Origin: Lithospermum erythrorhizon | Lineage: Eukaryota > Streptophyta > Magnoliopsida > Boraginales > Boraginaceae | Direction: 5' to 3' | Assembly (NCBI GenBank): GCA_019722365.1 | Contig: JADFUC010000841.1 | Coordinates: 124,001-188,000, forward strand | DNA: 64,000 nucleotides | Shown: one piece after another, positions 10,701-22,345 of the stretch | How the letters are laid out: the number at the start of each line of letters is the position of its first letter | Position numbering within the stretch: the stretch's first letter is position 1 | Made by a program: the position numbers and the translations under genes | Notes under the pieces: model-generated | Seen by the model: only the letters and a program-made list of their open reading frames with translations | Told to the model about the DNA's origin: nothing | Database searches by the model: none

Positions 10701-13053
10701 AGGGGCGGGGAAGCGTCTAATTAAGAAATTTATGGATAAAGATTGCAGTAAGGTCACGTCGATAAGATATAGAGAAAATACTCGTATATCAAAATACTTA
10801 AAAAGTTACAGTCTCAAAAATGGCAACTTTAGTCTAATACTTGCTTGATAAAAATAATTTCTTTCGGCCAGTAGCTCTATTTCGAGTTTACTATAGTAGA
10901 GAAAAAAATATCTGAACTTTTGAAAGCGTGAGACAAATATATTAATATTATGAGGAGGTGAGTGAGCGATTAATGATAAAACTGAAAATCTAATCATGTT
11001 TTTTATATTTTATTTTTATTTTAGTTTTCCTTTTATCGGGACACTTATATATCTGTGAGCGTTTGGAAAGCGTCTCGATCGGAGACTCACAGCGTCCCCA
11101 TATATTGCGCCGTCCCGCGCTTGTTTCCCTATCGAGAGAAAGTCTCGGTCTTGCATTAATTGAAGTCCTGCTTCCTAAGTAGCACCCTGTTTCCTATTAG
11201 AGAAGTTCTCCACTTCAATTTATCACGTGTGATGCTTTTTCTAGATGTCAAAGGTTTTTTTACTGTTTTTTCTCTTCTTTTTCTTTATTTTAGGTAACAA
11301 AGATATTTGTAATGGTCCAATGTAAAATATACTTAGATTACTCATTTTCTTCGAATTTATTTTATTGTACTGCAGTGGTAAGTTTTCTTTAATCAATATC
11401 ACAACAAAAAAGTTAAGGTATCAATTCTTTCAAACTGATGACTCATGAACCTGTTTAGAATTTTATATGGACAATCCAACAGCAAATTGAGCCATTTGCC
11501 TACCATTTACACCTGTATTGGTTTAGGTTGTGCTGATTTAGTTTGTAAGCTAGCCTTTTTAGCTCAATCTCATTTGAGAGACGTCTGTTTAGTATTATGA
11601 AAAATGATAGGTAGCTAATGAATAAGGGTTGGGTACCTTATATCAAAATGTCAAATACTAGCATCAAATATTCAGATTAATAGTAGAATTGCTATAGGAC
11701 CTTTAGATGGAGTTTGGGTAAGCTTTTTAGGAAGCTTGTATAAGAGAAAAATCTAGGATTCCAAGATTTTACTGCAGATGGTACTTTATAAGCTATCAAA
11801 AAGTGCTCTAGCCAATCACACCTGCTTAATATAGAAAGCTACTCAATTTATAAAACTCAAACATGGATATAATGCTTATCATACTTGATATGAAATATAC
11901 TTTCATGAAATCTCCTGAATTCAATACTTTTCCCTTTTAATATGTAAAACAAAAATGTAATTACAATTTCATTCATTACATTTCTTTTGGCTGATGAAAA
12001 CAGATGGTTGAAATTGTATCTGAGCGGTGGATTCAAGTTCAGCATCTAGAACAGGCGGTTCAAATGGCAAAGGTATACTATGCCCCTCTCTCTATGTTCT
12101 GCTAATAGTACATTGATCCTTGGTTCTTCATCCATTAAAGTCTTACCTAATTTATGTACCTTCAGTTGAGAACATTGAAGGTTAAAACGGAATTGATCTT
12201 GATAAAATGTCCATTTTTCAAGGTAAGTCTCTCTACCTGTTAGACCTTTTTTAGAGGGATAGTCTCTTACTTGATCAAATCATACACTTGGTTATAATGT
12301 ATTTATATTAACATGTTATATCTACATTGATGACTAAGATATTCTTTATCGAATCTTTCATCATCTATGTCCCTTTGAGCTTGAACAACATATCACCCTC
12401 TCCTGCAGTATTTTAGTAACACTTTCAGCCATCATGTGGAAGAGTTGAAGGAAAATCTAACACCATACATACCTGGGAAAAGGTCTCAAAACTCTTTGAT
12501 ATCACGAGCTTGTAATCAGCTATCGAGATTCTTTACAGCCACCAAATATTTCCATCACCAGGTATCTGCAATTTCCCTTTCTGTGAGCCGTGCTCATTAT
12601 TATTCCCAGACTGCTGGTTTTGTGATTGATGTGTATCTCAGACAAAACATTCTGGATTGTCATGAGAGAGAAGTTCTTGCTTTGAAGTCATTGAATCTCC
12701 TTACTTATCATTATATTTTGCACACAAGGAACCCTGTTTTAGCATCAGAATTGCACTTTCAGGAAACCCTTTTTTTAGGCTTTCCAACTAATTGAAATTC
12801 ATATACTGTATTCTGAATTCAGTTGCAAGGTATGGTCAAGCAGGCATTGGAAAGTCACGATTTTACTAAAGTTCTTGCTAATGAAGAAGTTGTGTTCTTT
12901 ATGGTATGACATTTGTTTCCATCCTCCTCACATAACAATGTTGCTTATTGTATAAGCATTTGAATTGAATTGATCTTCTCCCTATAGGCTTCAGCTCTGA
13001 TTCTCTTTCCGATGATGAGTGCATGGGTGTTACTCTGGATGCCTAGGAAATAA
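7782..13053 (+). CDS. Conserved plant coiled-coil protein, signal peptide and C-terminal membrane anchor (9 exons)
   Basis: Exons were deduced from GT-AG sites and continuous phase: 7782-7908, 8603-8733, 9525-9572, 9657-9770, 12004-12072, 12166-12222, 12409-12561, 12823-12903, 12988-13053. They join without a stop into 281 codons. Residues 1-21 form a hydrophobic signal peptide ending T-T-A-Q-S. Residues about 30-140 are charged and heptad-like (coiled coil). A conserved block E-R-W-I-Q-V-Q-H-L-E-Q-A follows at about 143-154. The C-terminus (about 255-281) has A-S-A-L-I-L-F-P then a hydrophobic segment ending P-R-K. I recall similar plant proteins of unknown function, sometimes labelled myosin-heavy-chain-like or DNA-repair-ATPase-like, but those labels reflect only coiled coil. 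An endomembrane location is inferred from signal peptide plus anchor. Its biochemical role is unknown. Introns 1 and 4 are enlarged by repeats. Confidence 0.78.
7955..8565 (+). repeat. Triplicated intronic repeat in intron 1 of the coiled-coil gene
   Basis: Three diverged copies of a unit are seen around 7955-8135, 8165-8415 and 8450-8565. Shared pieces include TATACATGTTGTATA(A/G)CATTTGGT (7976 and 8383), a GACAATTTATTG-GATGGATAGAGTAAT-like stretch (8055, 8335, 8520), and TCAATTAATACTACAA (8186 and 8478). Copy two carries the SINE described separately. The GATGGATAGAGTA ends look like decayed MITE termini. All lie wholly within the intron. Confidence 0.55.
8194..8326 (+). mobile_element. tRNA-derived SINE with target-site duplications
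   Basis: The body spans 8210-8310 (101 bp). It contains a box A-like TAGCCTAGTGG (8223-8233) and, about 40 bases on, a degenerate box B-like GGATTACGATAC, the layout of a tRNA-derived RNA polymerase III promoter, and it ends in an A-rich tail (AAAACAAAAAAA). It is flanked by TACTACAATATTCGTA (8194-8209) and TATTACAATATTCGTA (8311-8326), a 16-bp target duplication with one mismatch. A second copy of the host repeat near 8467-8500 lacks the insert, acting as an empty site. It inserted in sense orientation into intron 1 of the coiled-coil gene. No known SINE family name is claimed. Confidence 0.68.
9790..9816. repeat. (TA)n microsatellite
   Basis: About twelve TA units just inside intron 4 of the coiled-coil protein gene, close to its 5' splice site. 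Confidence 0.85.
11035..11165. repeat. GC-rich palindromic patch in intron 4
   Basis: Nested inverted repeats CTGTGAG...CTCACAG enclosing GTCTC-GATCG-GAGAC, followed by a second GC-rich part with AGAAAGTCTCGGTC. It stands out from the AT-rich intron. It may be the end of an unidentified transposable element; no partner end was found. Confidence 0.4.
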
Positions 13054-14015
13054 TTTGAAGGTGTCATTTTTAATGAATCTGTTGGTCAAAGTTCTATATT
13101 ACCACTAAATTTCTCCATTGCAAGTTCTGGAGGTGGTTAACAAATGGTGCAAATTATGTTGAAGGATGATCAAAAGTGGCAAGTATACTACGTGTAAAAA
13201 GTACCAATGCTGGTTCTGGCGGTTATGGCTAAACATACATCTAGAGGATGTGGTGATAAATACCATACCAGGTTAATCTGTATGTTTGTTGATGCAGCTG
13301 AATCATAAATGGTATAGAAATGAAATCAAAAGTTTATCCTATAGGAAAATTGTTACTCTTACATGCTGGGCTGTTGTTATACACACATCACTTGGAAGGT
13401 CTGAACTTTGAACATTTTTTGCTGTATGGTAGTTCCCTTAGGGGTTCTGGTGGAGACTGGAATCTATCTGGAGCCTGGAGGGTCTCCTTGCTTGAGGAAG
13501 TATATATACACCACTCTGTCCACAGATTCTTTTCTTTAACCTTGAACCTTGGGAAGTGTTGGAAGTTGGAACCTCTAGTATTTTAAGTCCTAAAACCAGA
13601 ATGCCACCCCGTTCAAGTACCATAGTGTTCGTCACAGGGCAGAAATCTTGACGGAGTACATTGCTGACCTTTCTTCAACAAACTAGTGCCCACTAGCTCT
13701 TTAAGTGTCCTAACATGTTGGCACCACCATTGTGAACCTGGCTGGTTGGGGTGGATTTGATATTGGTTATGTGTTTAGTAATTTGTTGATTCGTTCATAC
13801 TTGGACTTGCAGGCTGCAGCAACCTACTGAACTACACAAGTAATATGAAAAAATAATAATCTCATGCTGATGTTTCATTTTTAGCCCAACATAAACCTAA
13901 AGTTATCTCTAAAAAGGTAATCACATGTTGATTTGATGCTCACTGAAATGTGCATATCTACCATTATACTAAACCTCTTCATTTAGACTATTCACTTATA
14001 ACATTTATAAGACAC
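13054..14015. other. 3' flank of the coiled-coil gene, no further gene seen
   Basis: This includes the presumed 3' UTR of the preceding gene. Short frames at 13320-13586 (+) and 13438-13635 (-) overlap each other and show no recognisable domain. No clear polyadenylation signal could be singled out. Confidence 0.4.
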
Positions 14016-14017
14016 TA

Positions 14018-14205
14018 TTCCCTCCGTATTTTTTAGTTGTCGTTTTAGGCAAAAAAAAAATTGTTTGAAAATAGTTGTTGTTTTAGCATAATAAATAGCA
14101 TTTTTATGTTTTTAATATATTTTTTGATAACTTTTTTTCTTTAAATTAAATTAACAATCAATCAATTATATTGTTTCAATTGATTGTCATTTTATATTGT
14201 AGGAA
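14018..14205. mobile_element. Stowaway-like MITE, one end only
   Basis: Begins with CCCTCCGTATTTTTTAGTTG followed by TCGTTTTAG, matching the terminal sequence of the complete MITE at 49430-49640 (CTCTCTCCG... with the same TCGTTTTAG). The opposite terminus is absent or too decayed to see. Confidence 0.45.
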
Positions 14206-14639
14206 AAATTAATGCAATTTGTATGACTGTTTATACCACATTGGACATGGAGTGGTGTGATTCACGTTATATAGTGGTGATTCACTTTGGTGGGGTGTAA
14301 AAATAAACTCCTTAAAGAATATTGCTTAACTTTATGTAGAGTACATGTGCAACGTTCTAGTATAACTCATTGAATTCAGTTTGAAATATAAATGTCTGGG
14401 AGGCCGGGACCTTGGCGATGAACACTGCTTAGAGTGCTTCTCTTGGTTTGAGAATATTTTACAGTGAAAACTCTTGCTTCTTTTTGGTTGTTGAACACTG
14501 CCCAGAGTGTTTCTAAGGTAGTGTGGTTCTAATCATTTATCTTAGAGATCAGTTGCTCTCCGAATAGACATAAGCACTTTTCGGGTAGAGGAAGCGAAAT
14601 GCAGTTTAAGGAGATTGTGGTCGCATAAGCCTTGATGTT

Positions 14640-15990
14640 TCGAATATTTGATTTTCTAGCCAAAGTTAACTTGTTGTGCTTATGTTCAGCGTTAGCGTCC
14701 TCTGGACCATCGGATTTCACGGAGGCAACAATAGGAACTTTGAGATGGCTTCCACAAATGTTGAGACCCCTTCTGTTCATGTTCCAAACATTTCTACTCA
14801 GAACGTTGCTATGACTGATGCTACTGTTGTTGTTACTTCCGCACAAGGTTCATTACCTTCGGGTTTCCGGAACTGTGTCAAGTGGTATGGGAACCATTCA
14901 TGGTTCATTTGGAACCACTCCGATTTCATTTGGAACACGTTCAGTGGAATTACGCCCAGGTGGAATTACCTTTGAATACTTCCAGTGGGAGTGGTAGACA
15001 CATCTTGCCTTGGCGGATGACAATGATTATGCACTCACGAGCCTAAGCCGGATATCTTCGGGGAAAATTTTAGAGGTGGCGAGAAGCGGTGATGTTCTAC
15101 TTGACAGCTGCGAATTTGTCAAGGTTTTTGACGAAGAAGCCCACATTAACCGGTGAGAATGAGGTGAATTCTCAAACTCTTGCTGTTGTTGAAGGATGGA
15201 AACACTCTGATTGTTGGGAAATTTCTTGATTTCAAGATGGTTGATGGCAAGTCAATAGACAACCAAGTCCAGGAACTTGAGGTAATGTTTCATGGAATTC
15301 ATGCCGAGGGCATGGTTGTGAGCGAAAGTTTCCAAGTCATTGTGTGTGAGAACACAGTACGGAAAGACTTCAAAATTATACGAAACATAAGCGAAGAAAT
15401 GAGCGTAAAGGAGGTAACTGCGTCTTCGAATTGAGAAAGACAATAGGAAGGAAATGAAGGGGGAGAAGAATGGTTCAAGGCCTTTGTTGGGAGAAGCAAG
15501 AGCTAATGTTGTTGAGCATGGTTCGGGATCAAAATCGTTCAAAGGAAAGCAGAAAGACTACAAACCAAAGGCTAGAGGGATCAATTTTAAGAAGAAATTT
15601 GAAGGAAAATGTTTCAACTGTGACAAGAAGGGTCACAAGTCGTTCGAATGCCGTTTTCCTAAGAAGAAAGCTTCTTATGAAGCTAACATGGTTAACAAAG
15701 TGACCAATGGGATGTCCGATATCAACCTTTCTGCTATGGTTTCTAAGAACTGTGGGTTCAAACCCAAAGGAATAATTGGATTATCTTGGTGCTACTAGGC
15801 ACATTTGTTCGACAAGGAGTTTTCCACAAACTTGAGCCACTTACCATTGGAGAAAAAGATGTATATGGGGTCGCCGACTACCACAATTGAAAGTGAAGAA
15901 TACCATATATACTCAAGATGACATCGGAAAGGAAGTGACTACGAATCATGTGATGTATGCCGAAGTCATAAGAATCTCATCTACAGATAT
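14640..15990 (+). pseudogene. Copia gag/protease remnant with zinc knuckle
   Basis: The segment 15180-15430 encodes a gag-type stretch (V-D-G-K-S-I-D-N-Q-V-Q-E-L), and 15454-15798 holds a zinc knuckle C-F-N-C-D-K-K-G-H-K-S-F-E-C, fitting CX2CX4HX4C, preceded by a basic linker. Shortly after, 15782-15815 can be read as a degraded S-G-A-T-R-H-I-C, the aspartic-protease entry motif of Copia polyproteins, but frameshifts and stops interrupt the frame before and after it. The upstream frame at 14676-14975 is probably the start of gag. No LTRs, reverse transcriptase or integrase were recognised next to it. It is a dead 5' fragment of a Ty1/Copia element in + orientation. Confidence 0.65.
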
Positions 15991-17656
15991 TTGTAGCAAA
16001 CACCCGTTAGTTAGGTTTTACATGATTCAAGGATAAAAAATAAGTAAAAGAATTTTAACTTCAAATTTTATTAAGGATTTTGATATATTAAGTACTTAAA
16101 ATAATTTCATTAACAAACAAACTTAATAAATTAAATGCTAAATTAATTAATTTTAATTGCTTAATAAGTTTAACAAACATTCCATTAGTTGGGTTTTACA
16201 CATGATTAGCTTAGTTATCCTTTTATTTACAACACAATTGACTCAAATTTCTAGCAAATAGGTCTTGAAAGATTTAAGATTCAATATTTGTTTAGTTTTT
16301 AGTCTTGATACTTTTTACAACAAATGGTGTGTGTATTTTTGTTTAATTATTCAATTAATTAACTTAATTTGAAAAAATTTATAAAGACTTTGGCCAGTTT
16401 AATTTGAAATTTTACAAGATTTTTTGACATTGAATTAACTTAGCGAGTGGGGCACTCTTTTGGATACTTGACGACTAGATTGTAGGAAATCGAGTAGTAC
16501 TCGACTTCGTTATCTTATTAGTGAGTCGGGTACTAAAGAAGTTGTGCTAGATTATCTTAGCGAGTTGAGTCGAACCTTGATACCGATTACATTTCGACTC
16601 GACTCGTTTCTAGCACTTACTAAATAAAACCATCAGCTTTTGATTATGTCATTGTTACCACAAATTGTACTTCAAAATTCAACAACCATCACGTTCATCA
16701 TTGTTCTTTAGGTATATTAAAGAGGTGACAAAATAATTTTCCATGGAGAAGCTTGAGTTGTTTAACAACATTTATTGGGACATTAAGCCAGTGATATCAC
16801 GTATATGGAAAAAATGGGAGATACAATGAAATGGCATGACTTGGGCGACAAGTAACTGGAGGATAAAATAATTTATTTTTCTTATTTATTATATTTCCTT
16901 AGTTTTATGTTTACTATTTGCCCATATATAGACCATCTCTAGTCAGTGTAATCACAAGATTACATAACAAATTATTAATAAAATATTCTCTCTTTATAAT
17001 TTATCATGGAATCAAAATTTCTGAAAACAACAAGTTGTTTCTCTGTTTATATATATATATATATATCCGCACTTATAAAAATGTAGTATTTTCACACTAT
17101 TAAATACTAAATTACCCTCCATGAGACACTTTATGATTGCTTTCTTAAGTCTATTGATAAAGTATTACGGAATATTATTAAATAATCTTAGCTTATACTA
17201 ATTTTATTATTTAATATAATCAAACCTAACTAAGAAGTTTTCCTATATCAAAACTCTCTCATTGTTATATTACACGTTAGTAGATCATATAAAAATGAAA
17301 AAGAAAATTACAAGTAATCATTATAGGCATTAAACACAAAATCGTATTGAGATTGAATTCGTGTGGATTACATTGATTAACTAATTTTTTTGTTGTACTA
17401 ATCCGAATATGATTTGACAACGAATACAACAAATCTCTAATCTTTAAGTTTCTTCCGTTTCTTCCTTTCACATTATGAAACTTAAATTACTATTCTCTCT
17501 AAAATTAGAAAAAAGTATAGTTTCATGATATATATTATGAAAAGAATATTAATACTCCTATTAAACTAGAATTAGACAAAATTTTCTTCATACATACCCT
17601 ATTAAACAAATATTAATTAACAAATTTTCTACATAAAAATGAAATGAAAAGGTTAG
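15991..17656. other. AT-rich intergenic DNA with weak internal repeats
   Basis: A phrase of the type GTTAGTTAGGTTTTACATGA at about 16005 recurs diverged at about 16180. The stretch 16440-16610 contains several CGAGTCGAGT/CGACTCG-like phrases in both orientations, which could be the subterminal region of a DNA transposon. A (TA)9 run lies at 17048-17066. No gene was found. Confidence 0.4.
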
Positions 17657-17658
17657 TA

Positions 17659-17902
17659 CTGCCTCTGTATCAATATAAGTGATTGTTTAAGAAGTCTTAT
17701 ATCAAAATAGTTTATTGTTTAGAGCAAAACAATAATTATTTACCTTATCAATGCAACTTTTTGCATTGGATGTTAAAAAATTCTCTCATATTCTTACTTT
17801 CATTAGTTGATAATTTTCTCACGGAAAGGAAATAGTAAAATCAGTGATCAGGTTAATAAAGTATTTTAGGCTAAACGATCACTTATATTGATACGGAGCA
17901 AG
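17659..17902. mobile_element. Stowaway MITE (complete)
   Basis: Terminal inverted repeats CTGCCTCTGTATCAATATAA at the left and the complement of TTATATTGATACGGAGCAAG at the right, about 30 bp long, flanked by the dinucleotide TA on both sides, the target duplication of Tc1/mariner-type Stowaway elements. Length 244 bp, no coding capacity. Confidence 0.75.
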
Positions 17903-17915
17903 TATTAAACTAATA

Positions 17916-18232
17916 CACCCTCCAATCCTTAATATAAGTTGCTTAACCAGTTTTCATTTTCTTCATAATATAAGTTGTTTAATCTATTTTACATCATATG
18001 TTTCAAATATATCCTTAATTATTAAATTAAATATTTCTCATAAATTAATAAAGTTTCCAGTTTGAAGACTATCATTTACTCCATTCCACTATAAAAGGTA
18101 AATTATAAAAATAAAATAAAAAATGTTTGGATCATTAATTAATATTAAATGAAGACTAAAATTGTCAAATGTAGACTATCTTAGAATAAAATAAAAACAA
18201 CATAATTGACTTATATTAAGGATTGGAGAGAG
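17916..18232. mobile_element. Stowaway MITE (complete, second family)
   Basis: Left terminus CACCCTCCAATCCTTAATAT, right terminus complementary (ATATTAAGGATTGGAGAGAG), flanked by TA duplications at 17914-17915 and 18233-18234. Length 317 bp. It sits only 13 bases from the preceding MITE. No coding capacity. Confidence 0.72.
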
Positions 18233-21030
18233 TACTAATCATTACACTCTTCGTATATGCCCTTCATACTACTACTTTTGACATATACTCATTCAGGTAA
18301 AAAGTAATCATTGCCCTCTCGCGATAATAATACACATTGCGTCCTTGGGCTACTCACGTTAAACAACAATACTCATTGGATAAAAAATATCACTACTCAT
18401 TTTTTCTTTCTTTTTTATTATGATTATTTTTTCACCTCACTAAATATAGAAAGACATTTTTGGCGATCTTGAGGAATACAAATCAATATACATTTTCATT
18501 ATATTAATAATAATAACAATAATAATAATAATATTAATAATAATAATAATGGCACCGCCTATTTCTTGAAAATTTGCTTTAGCAAGCTTTTTTATTATTT
18601 AAGAAGTAGGGAGATGATATTGAACTCGACTACAACAAACCAGGGCCAAACGAAAATGGTTAATCATGTTTCAAAATTCTATTATTGTTACAACCTTCAA
18701 CATTTGTCGTAGATTATCCTTCAATATTTTAGAGATATTTTTCTTTATCATGATGGATACATATTCAATAAATATTTGTATTAAATTTGTTCAATAAGTA
18801 TTAATTTAAACTTATCAAATTATTATTATTATTTTCATTAAATTAGTACAATGTAGTGGAAATAAACTTCTTGTCTAACTAAGTTATCAATAATTTAAGT
18901 GAAAATCCATTATTGACCTCTTTTAAAAAGAAAAAAAAATAATAACATCAATAATATGTAAATAATAAAATTTTATTTTCATAAGTATATAGGAAACTAT
19001 ATCAATAATAATCTATTCTACTCCATATAATTTGAAAGGTAATTACAAAACGAAATTGCCAAAAAAATTAACTATATGTATTTGAAAAATTACAACTAAA
19101 ATAAGTGTTAAGGTTGAATATTCGATTTAAAAGTAGTTATACCAATCTAGGTTGGACCATTTTAAAAATATGTAATCTTTGAATATTTCGTCACCTGATC
19201 TCATCATAATGAAATTTTCATTATAAACCAAATAGGTGAATATAAATCTTTCTACAACATGATAAATTAAAATTGAGCTAGCTCTATATTAAATTAGTTA
19301 TTAAGGCGATATTAAATTGTAAAATATATATAATAATGGTTTCATATTTTAATGACTTGATCTACTCGCTACTTATATACATCAATTTAACTAATATCAT
19401 ACTCTATAATTTTGAAACTATATTTCACTACAAAGAAAGTTTCCTTATTAACAAGTGGAGTACCAAAATGATAATTTCTCTAATACTATCATTATTGATA
19501 ATGTCTTCTGGTTAGTTGATGAAGTATTCTGTGATGTTCTAGAACACGCTAATATGATTAATGTGTTAATTTTTTCTTTCTTTTTTTAGTTGGAGGTAAA
19601 GAGAGGAAATGTTTAAATTGGAGATCTTTCATCTTTTGAAACTAATTATCTCTTCGACAAAAGTAATTGTGTTTGATTGATTATTTGAATAATGTAATTT
19701 TTTATGTTCTATTATTACTAAATTTTTTTGTTATTACCAAAAAGTTATTGTTTTTGTTGAATATGTATTAAGAATAATATATATTAATAATTTAAGTAAT
19801 ATTATTAATAAAATTATACTTGATATACTAGAAAATAGTCAAATATTATCCACAAAAAGGAACTCAATCGTGGTATAAAATTGATACTACTGATTTAAAA
19901 AAAAAATCATCGTATTTAATTGTAATTTTCATAGTATATTTAAAGAGTATTCATAATCAAAGTATCCATTAAAAAAATAAAATATTGGGCTTAAAAAATT
20001 AAAGGAATAGTTTATTGAAGGAATATAAGTTTAGACACTTTTGGAATGATTTCTAAAATTATACTATAACTTGAATATAGCATTCACTCTTTGTTTCGTT
20101 CATGACATTTACGTTATAATATGACTATTAGAACTTTACGTATATTGAGTTACTATCAGTCAACTATCATTGGTGGCCTATTGCAATTGGTGCATGTCCC
20201 AGACCTTGACATTATCTATTTCAGTTTTTCTAAATTTCATTTAATGAGCACCCGGAAATGGTCGTTAACTTCTAGCACTTCGACTTTGTGGGCATTGTTA
20301 CGGTGTTAACATATTTAGAGTGCTAATGATAATAATTTTTATTTCTATTTTTTTAAAAGTTTTTTAATATATCCATATAAAAATATATTCTAGAAAAATA
20401 TTTATGAACAAAAATTTATTACAAATATATTCTAAACATTGAGAAATTTATATAGTTGTATGCAGAGCATGAGTGTACTCTAGTATAGACTTGTGTGAGT
20501 ACAACGTATTTCAGATACATTTACGAATTTTTCAGGCTGACCACAACGCCGCAATAACGCCGGCCATCCCTATTGACGACGGGTCAACTCGCATCAATTC
20601 ACCAACTCCAATAATTAACCGATCAATATTTTAAAATTAGCAAGAGTTAGTACCATATTGATATAATCAGCTCCTAACTTTGGAGCAATGTTGCAAATTG
20701 CTATATTCAGTCAGCATATTTCTGAATAATAAAGATTACGTACGTTGATCAACTGATAAAGACTCACCAACGACCTTAGAACAAGAGGTATATCTGGTGA
20801 TGATGAGAGCCTATATATGATAAAATGTCTCCGGTTAAAATCCACCAAAAGAATACTAATTGTTTTGGAGATTTTAAGTCTATTTAAAGGTTTAAATGGT
20901 GATGTGGGCTCATAAGAGGATCTAATTCATGTCTAGCGTCACCTAAAATTCTGGAACTTCATCAATAAAACTAACAAACGACGTTGTTTTAGCTAACTAA
21001 ATAACTAAAATAAGTCGTGTGTCACCTCTT
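18233..21030. other. Long AT-rich gene-free stretch
   Basis: Very AT-rich, with an imperfect AAT/ATT run at about 18500-18552. No conserved frame or RNA was recognised. A GC-richer patch at 20535-20600 (CACAACGCCGCAATAACGCC) has no identifiable origin. The + frame at 20121-20309 shows no similarity. Confidence 0.4.
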
Positions 21031-21943
21031 TAGTTGTGTGCATAGGTCGGGTTGGACGGATTTGAGACAAACACAAACCCAACCTACTAGATTCGGGTTG
21101 GAAAAAAAAAGACAGGTTGGACGGGTTTGAGACAAATCCCAACCCAACCCACTAGACTTCGGGTTGAAAAAAAAAAGAACTCAAACTCAGCAAATTCAAA
21201 CTAAACCCAAGATGCCGGGTTTCGGGTTTCGTTGACCTGGTTAAATCCGTTCTATCGAGACATACCTCATTTTATCAATCATATTCATCATAAGTAATTC
21301 AAATAATTAGAATGAATGAAATAAAGTGATGATAATACCTTTAAACTAATAAAGAAAATACAACTACCTTTTTCAATTTCATTCATACTAATATATTTTA
21401 AAATCTTTAAATCCATCTTTAATATCAAATATTTGATTTTTCAACCAATTAACCAAGTAATGCAAAGTTATTAGAACTTGTTGGCATCTACTACTCAATT
21501 ATTCATTAGTGTAAGACCAAGAGTTCGCAGTAATAAGTAGTACCAAACACTAATTTAAAATGAATAGTGAGTTGAAACAACATAAAATTAAACCAACACT
21601 CAGTAGTTAATATCAACATTAAATTAATTATCGAATACATAATTACGTTAATCTTTAAAAGTTATGGATATATCAACGGACTAATTATTGGTAACAGAAC
21701 TTGCATAAGATAGTATTGTATTTCTTAAATAAATGTGTAGTTTTTTAAATATAAGTGTATTATCCATAATTTCTAGATTTTGTTTGATTTTACGGTTTCA
21801 AGAACTTAAACCAAACACAACCCAATATGTTCCGGTTTTGTAGCACTGGATCCAAACCCGACCCATTAACCCAAATAACTAGTATTTTCGAGTTGGGTTG
21901 TTGGGTCGGTTTGGACGGATTGGGTTATTTTTGCATACCACTA
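21031..21943. mobile_element. Non-autonomous hAT-like element
   Basis: The two ends, TAGTTGTGTGCA (21031) and the complement of TGCATACCACTA (21943), match at 10 of 12 positions. Just inside both ends are clusters of GGGTTGG/AACCCAACCC-type repeats, a subterminal pattern seen in many hAT elements. The flanks (CACCTCTT and ACCTCCTCTT) resemble a damaged 8-bp target duplication. No transposase frame lies inside the 913 bp. Confidence 0.45.
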
Positions 21944-22159
21944 ACCTCCTCTTTCCTTTTCAGCATTTTCCTTTTTTGCTAAATTTAATAGCCAACATCT
22001 CCTTCTCCATTTGAGCATACGCACCATTTTTTCGGGTTCATGATTCTCTATTACACTTTTGCGCGATATTTTATGTTATATATAGTTCTATTATTTGTTC
22101 ATTTTTTCAATCTTCTAAGCAACCAACATTGTCAAATAATATTTCTATCGCTATCTATA

Positions 22160-22345
22160 ATAGGGATGTTTTCGATTCGGTTCGATCGGTTTTTTTCAAT
22201 TTTTTGTATGAAACCGATTTTATCGATTTTTTAAATACACAAACCATTTATGTTGAAAATTAATTCGGTGTGAATCAGTTCGGTTGATGTCGGTTTTCAT
22301 GCTTAGTCGATTCGGTTTGGTCATGTTTTTCGGTTTTATAACAAT
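22160..22345. mobile_element. Possible hAT-like terminus
   Basis: Starts TAGGGATGTTTTCGATTCGG and continues with many CGGTTCGATCGGTTTTT and GATTCGGTTTGGT phrases over about 180 bases, a subterminal repeat pattern common at hAT element ends. A partner end was not found, so this may be a single-ended relic. Confidence 0.4.

Noticed and set aside
12436..12795. 119-codon frame read as a separate gene
   Set aside because: It is exon 7 of the coiled-coil gene read through its donor site into the intron.
20121..20309. Small + frame in AT-rich DNA
   Set aside because: No similarity, no context and ordinary length for chance.
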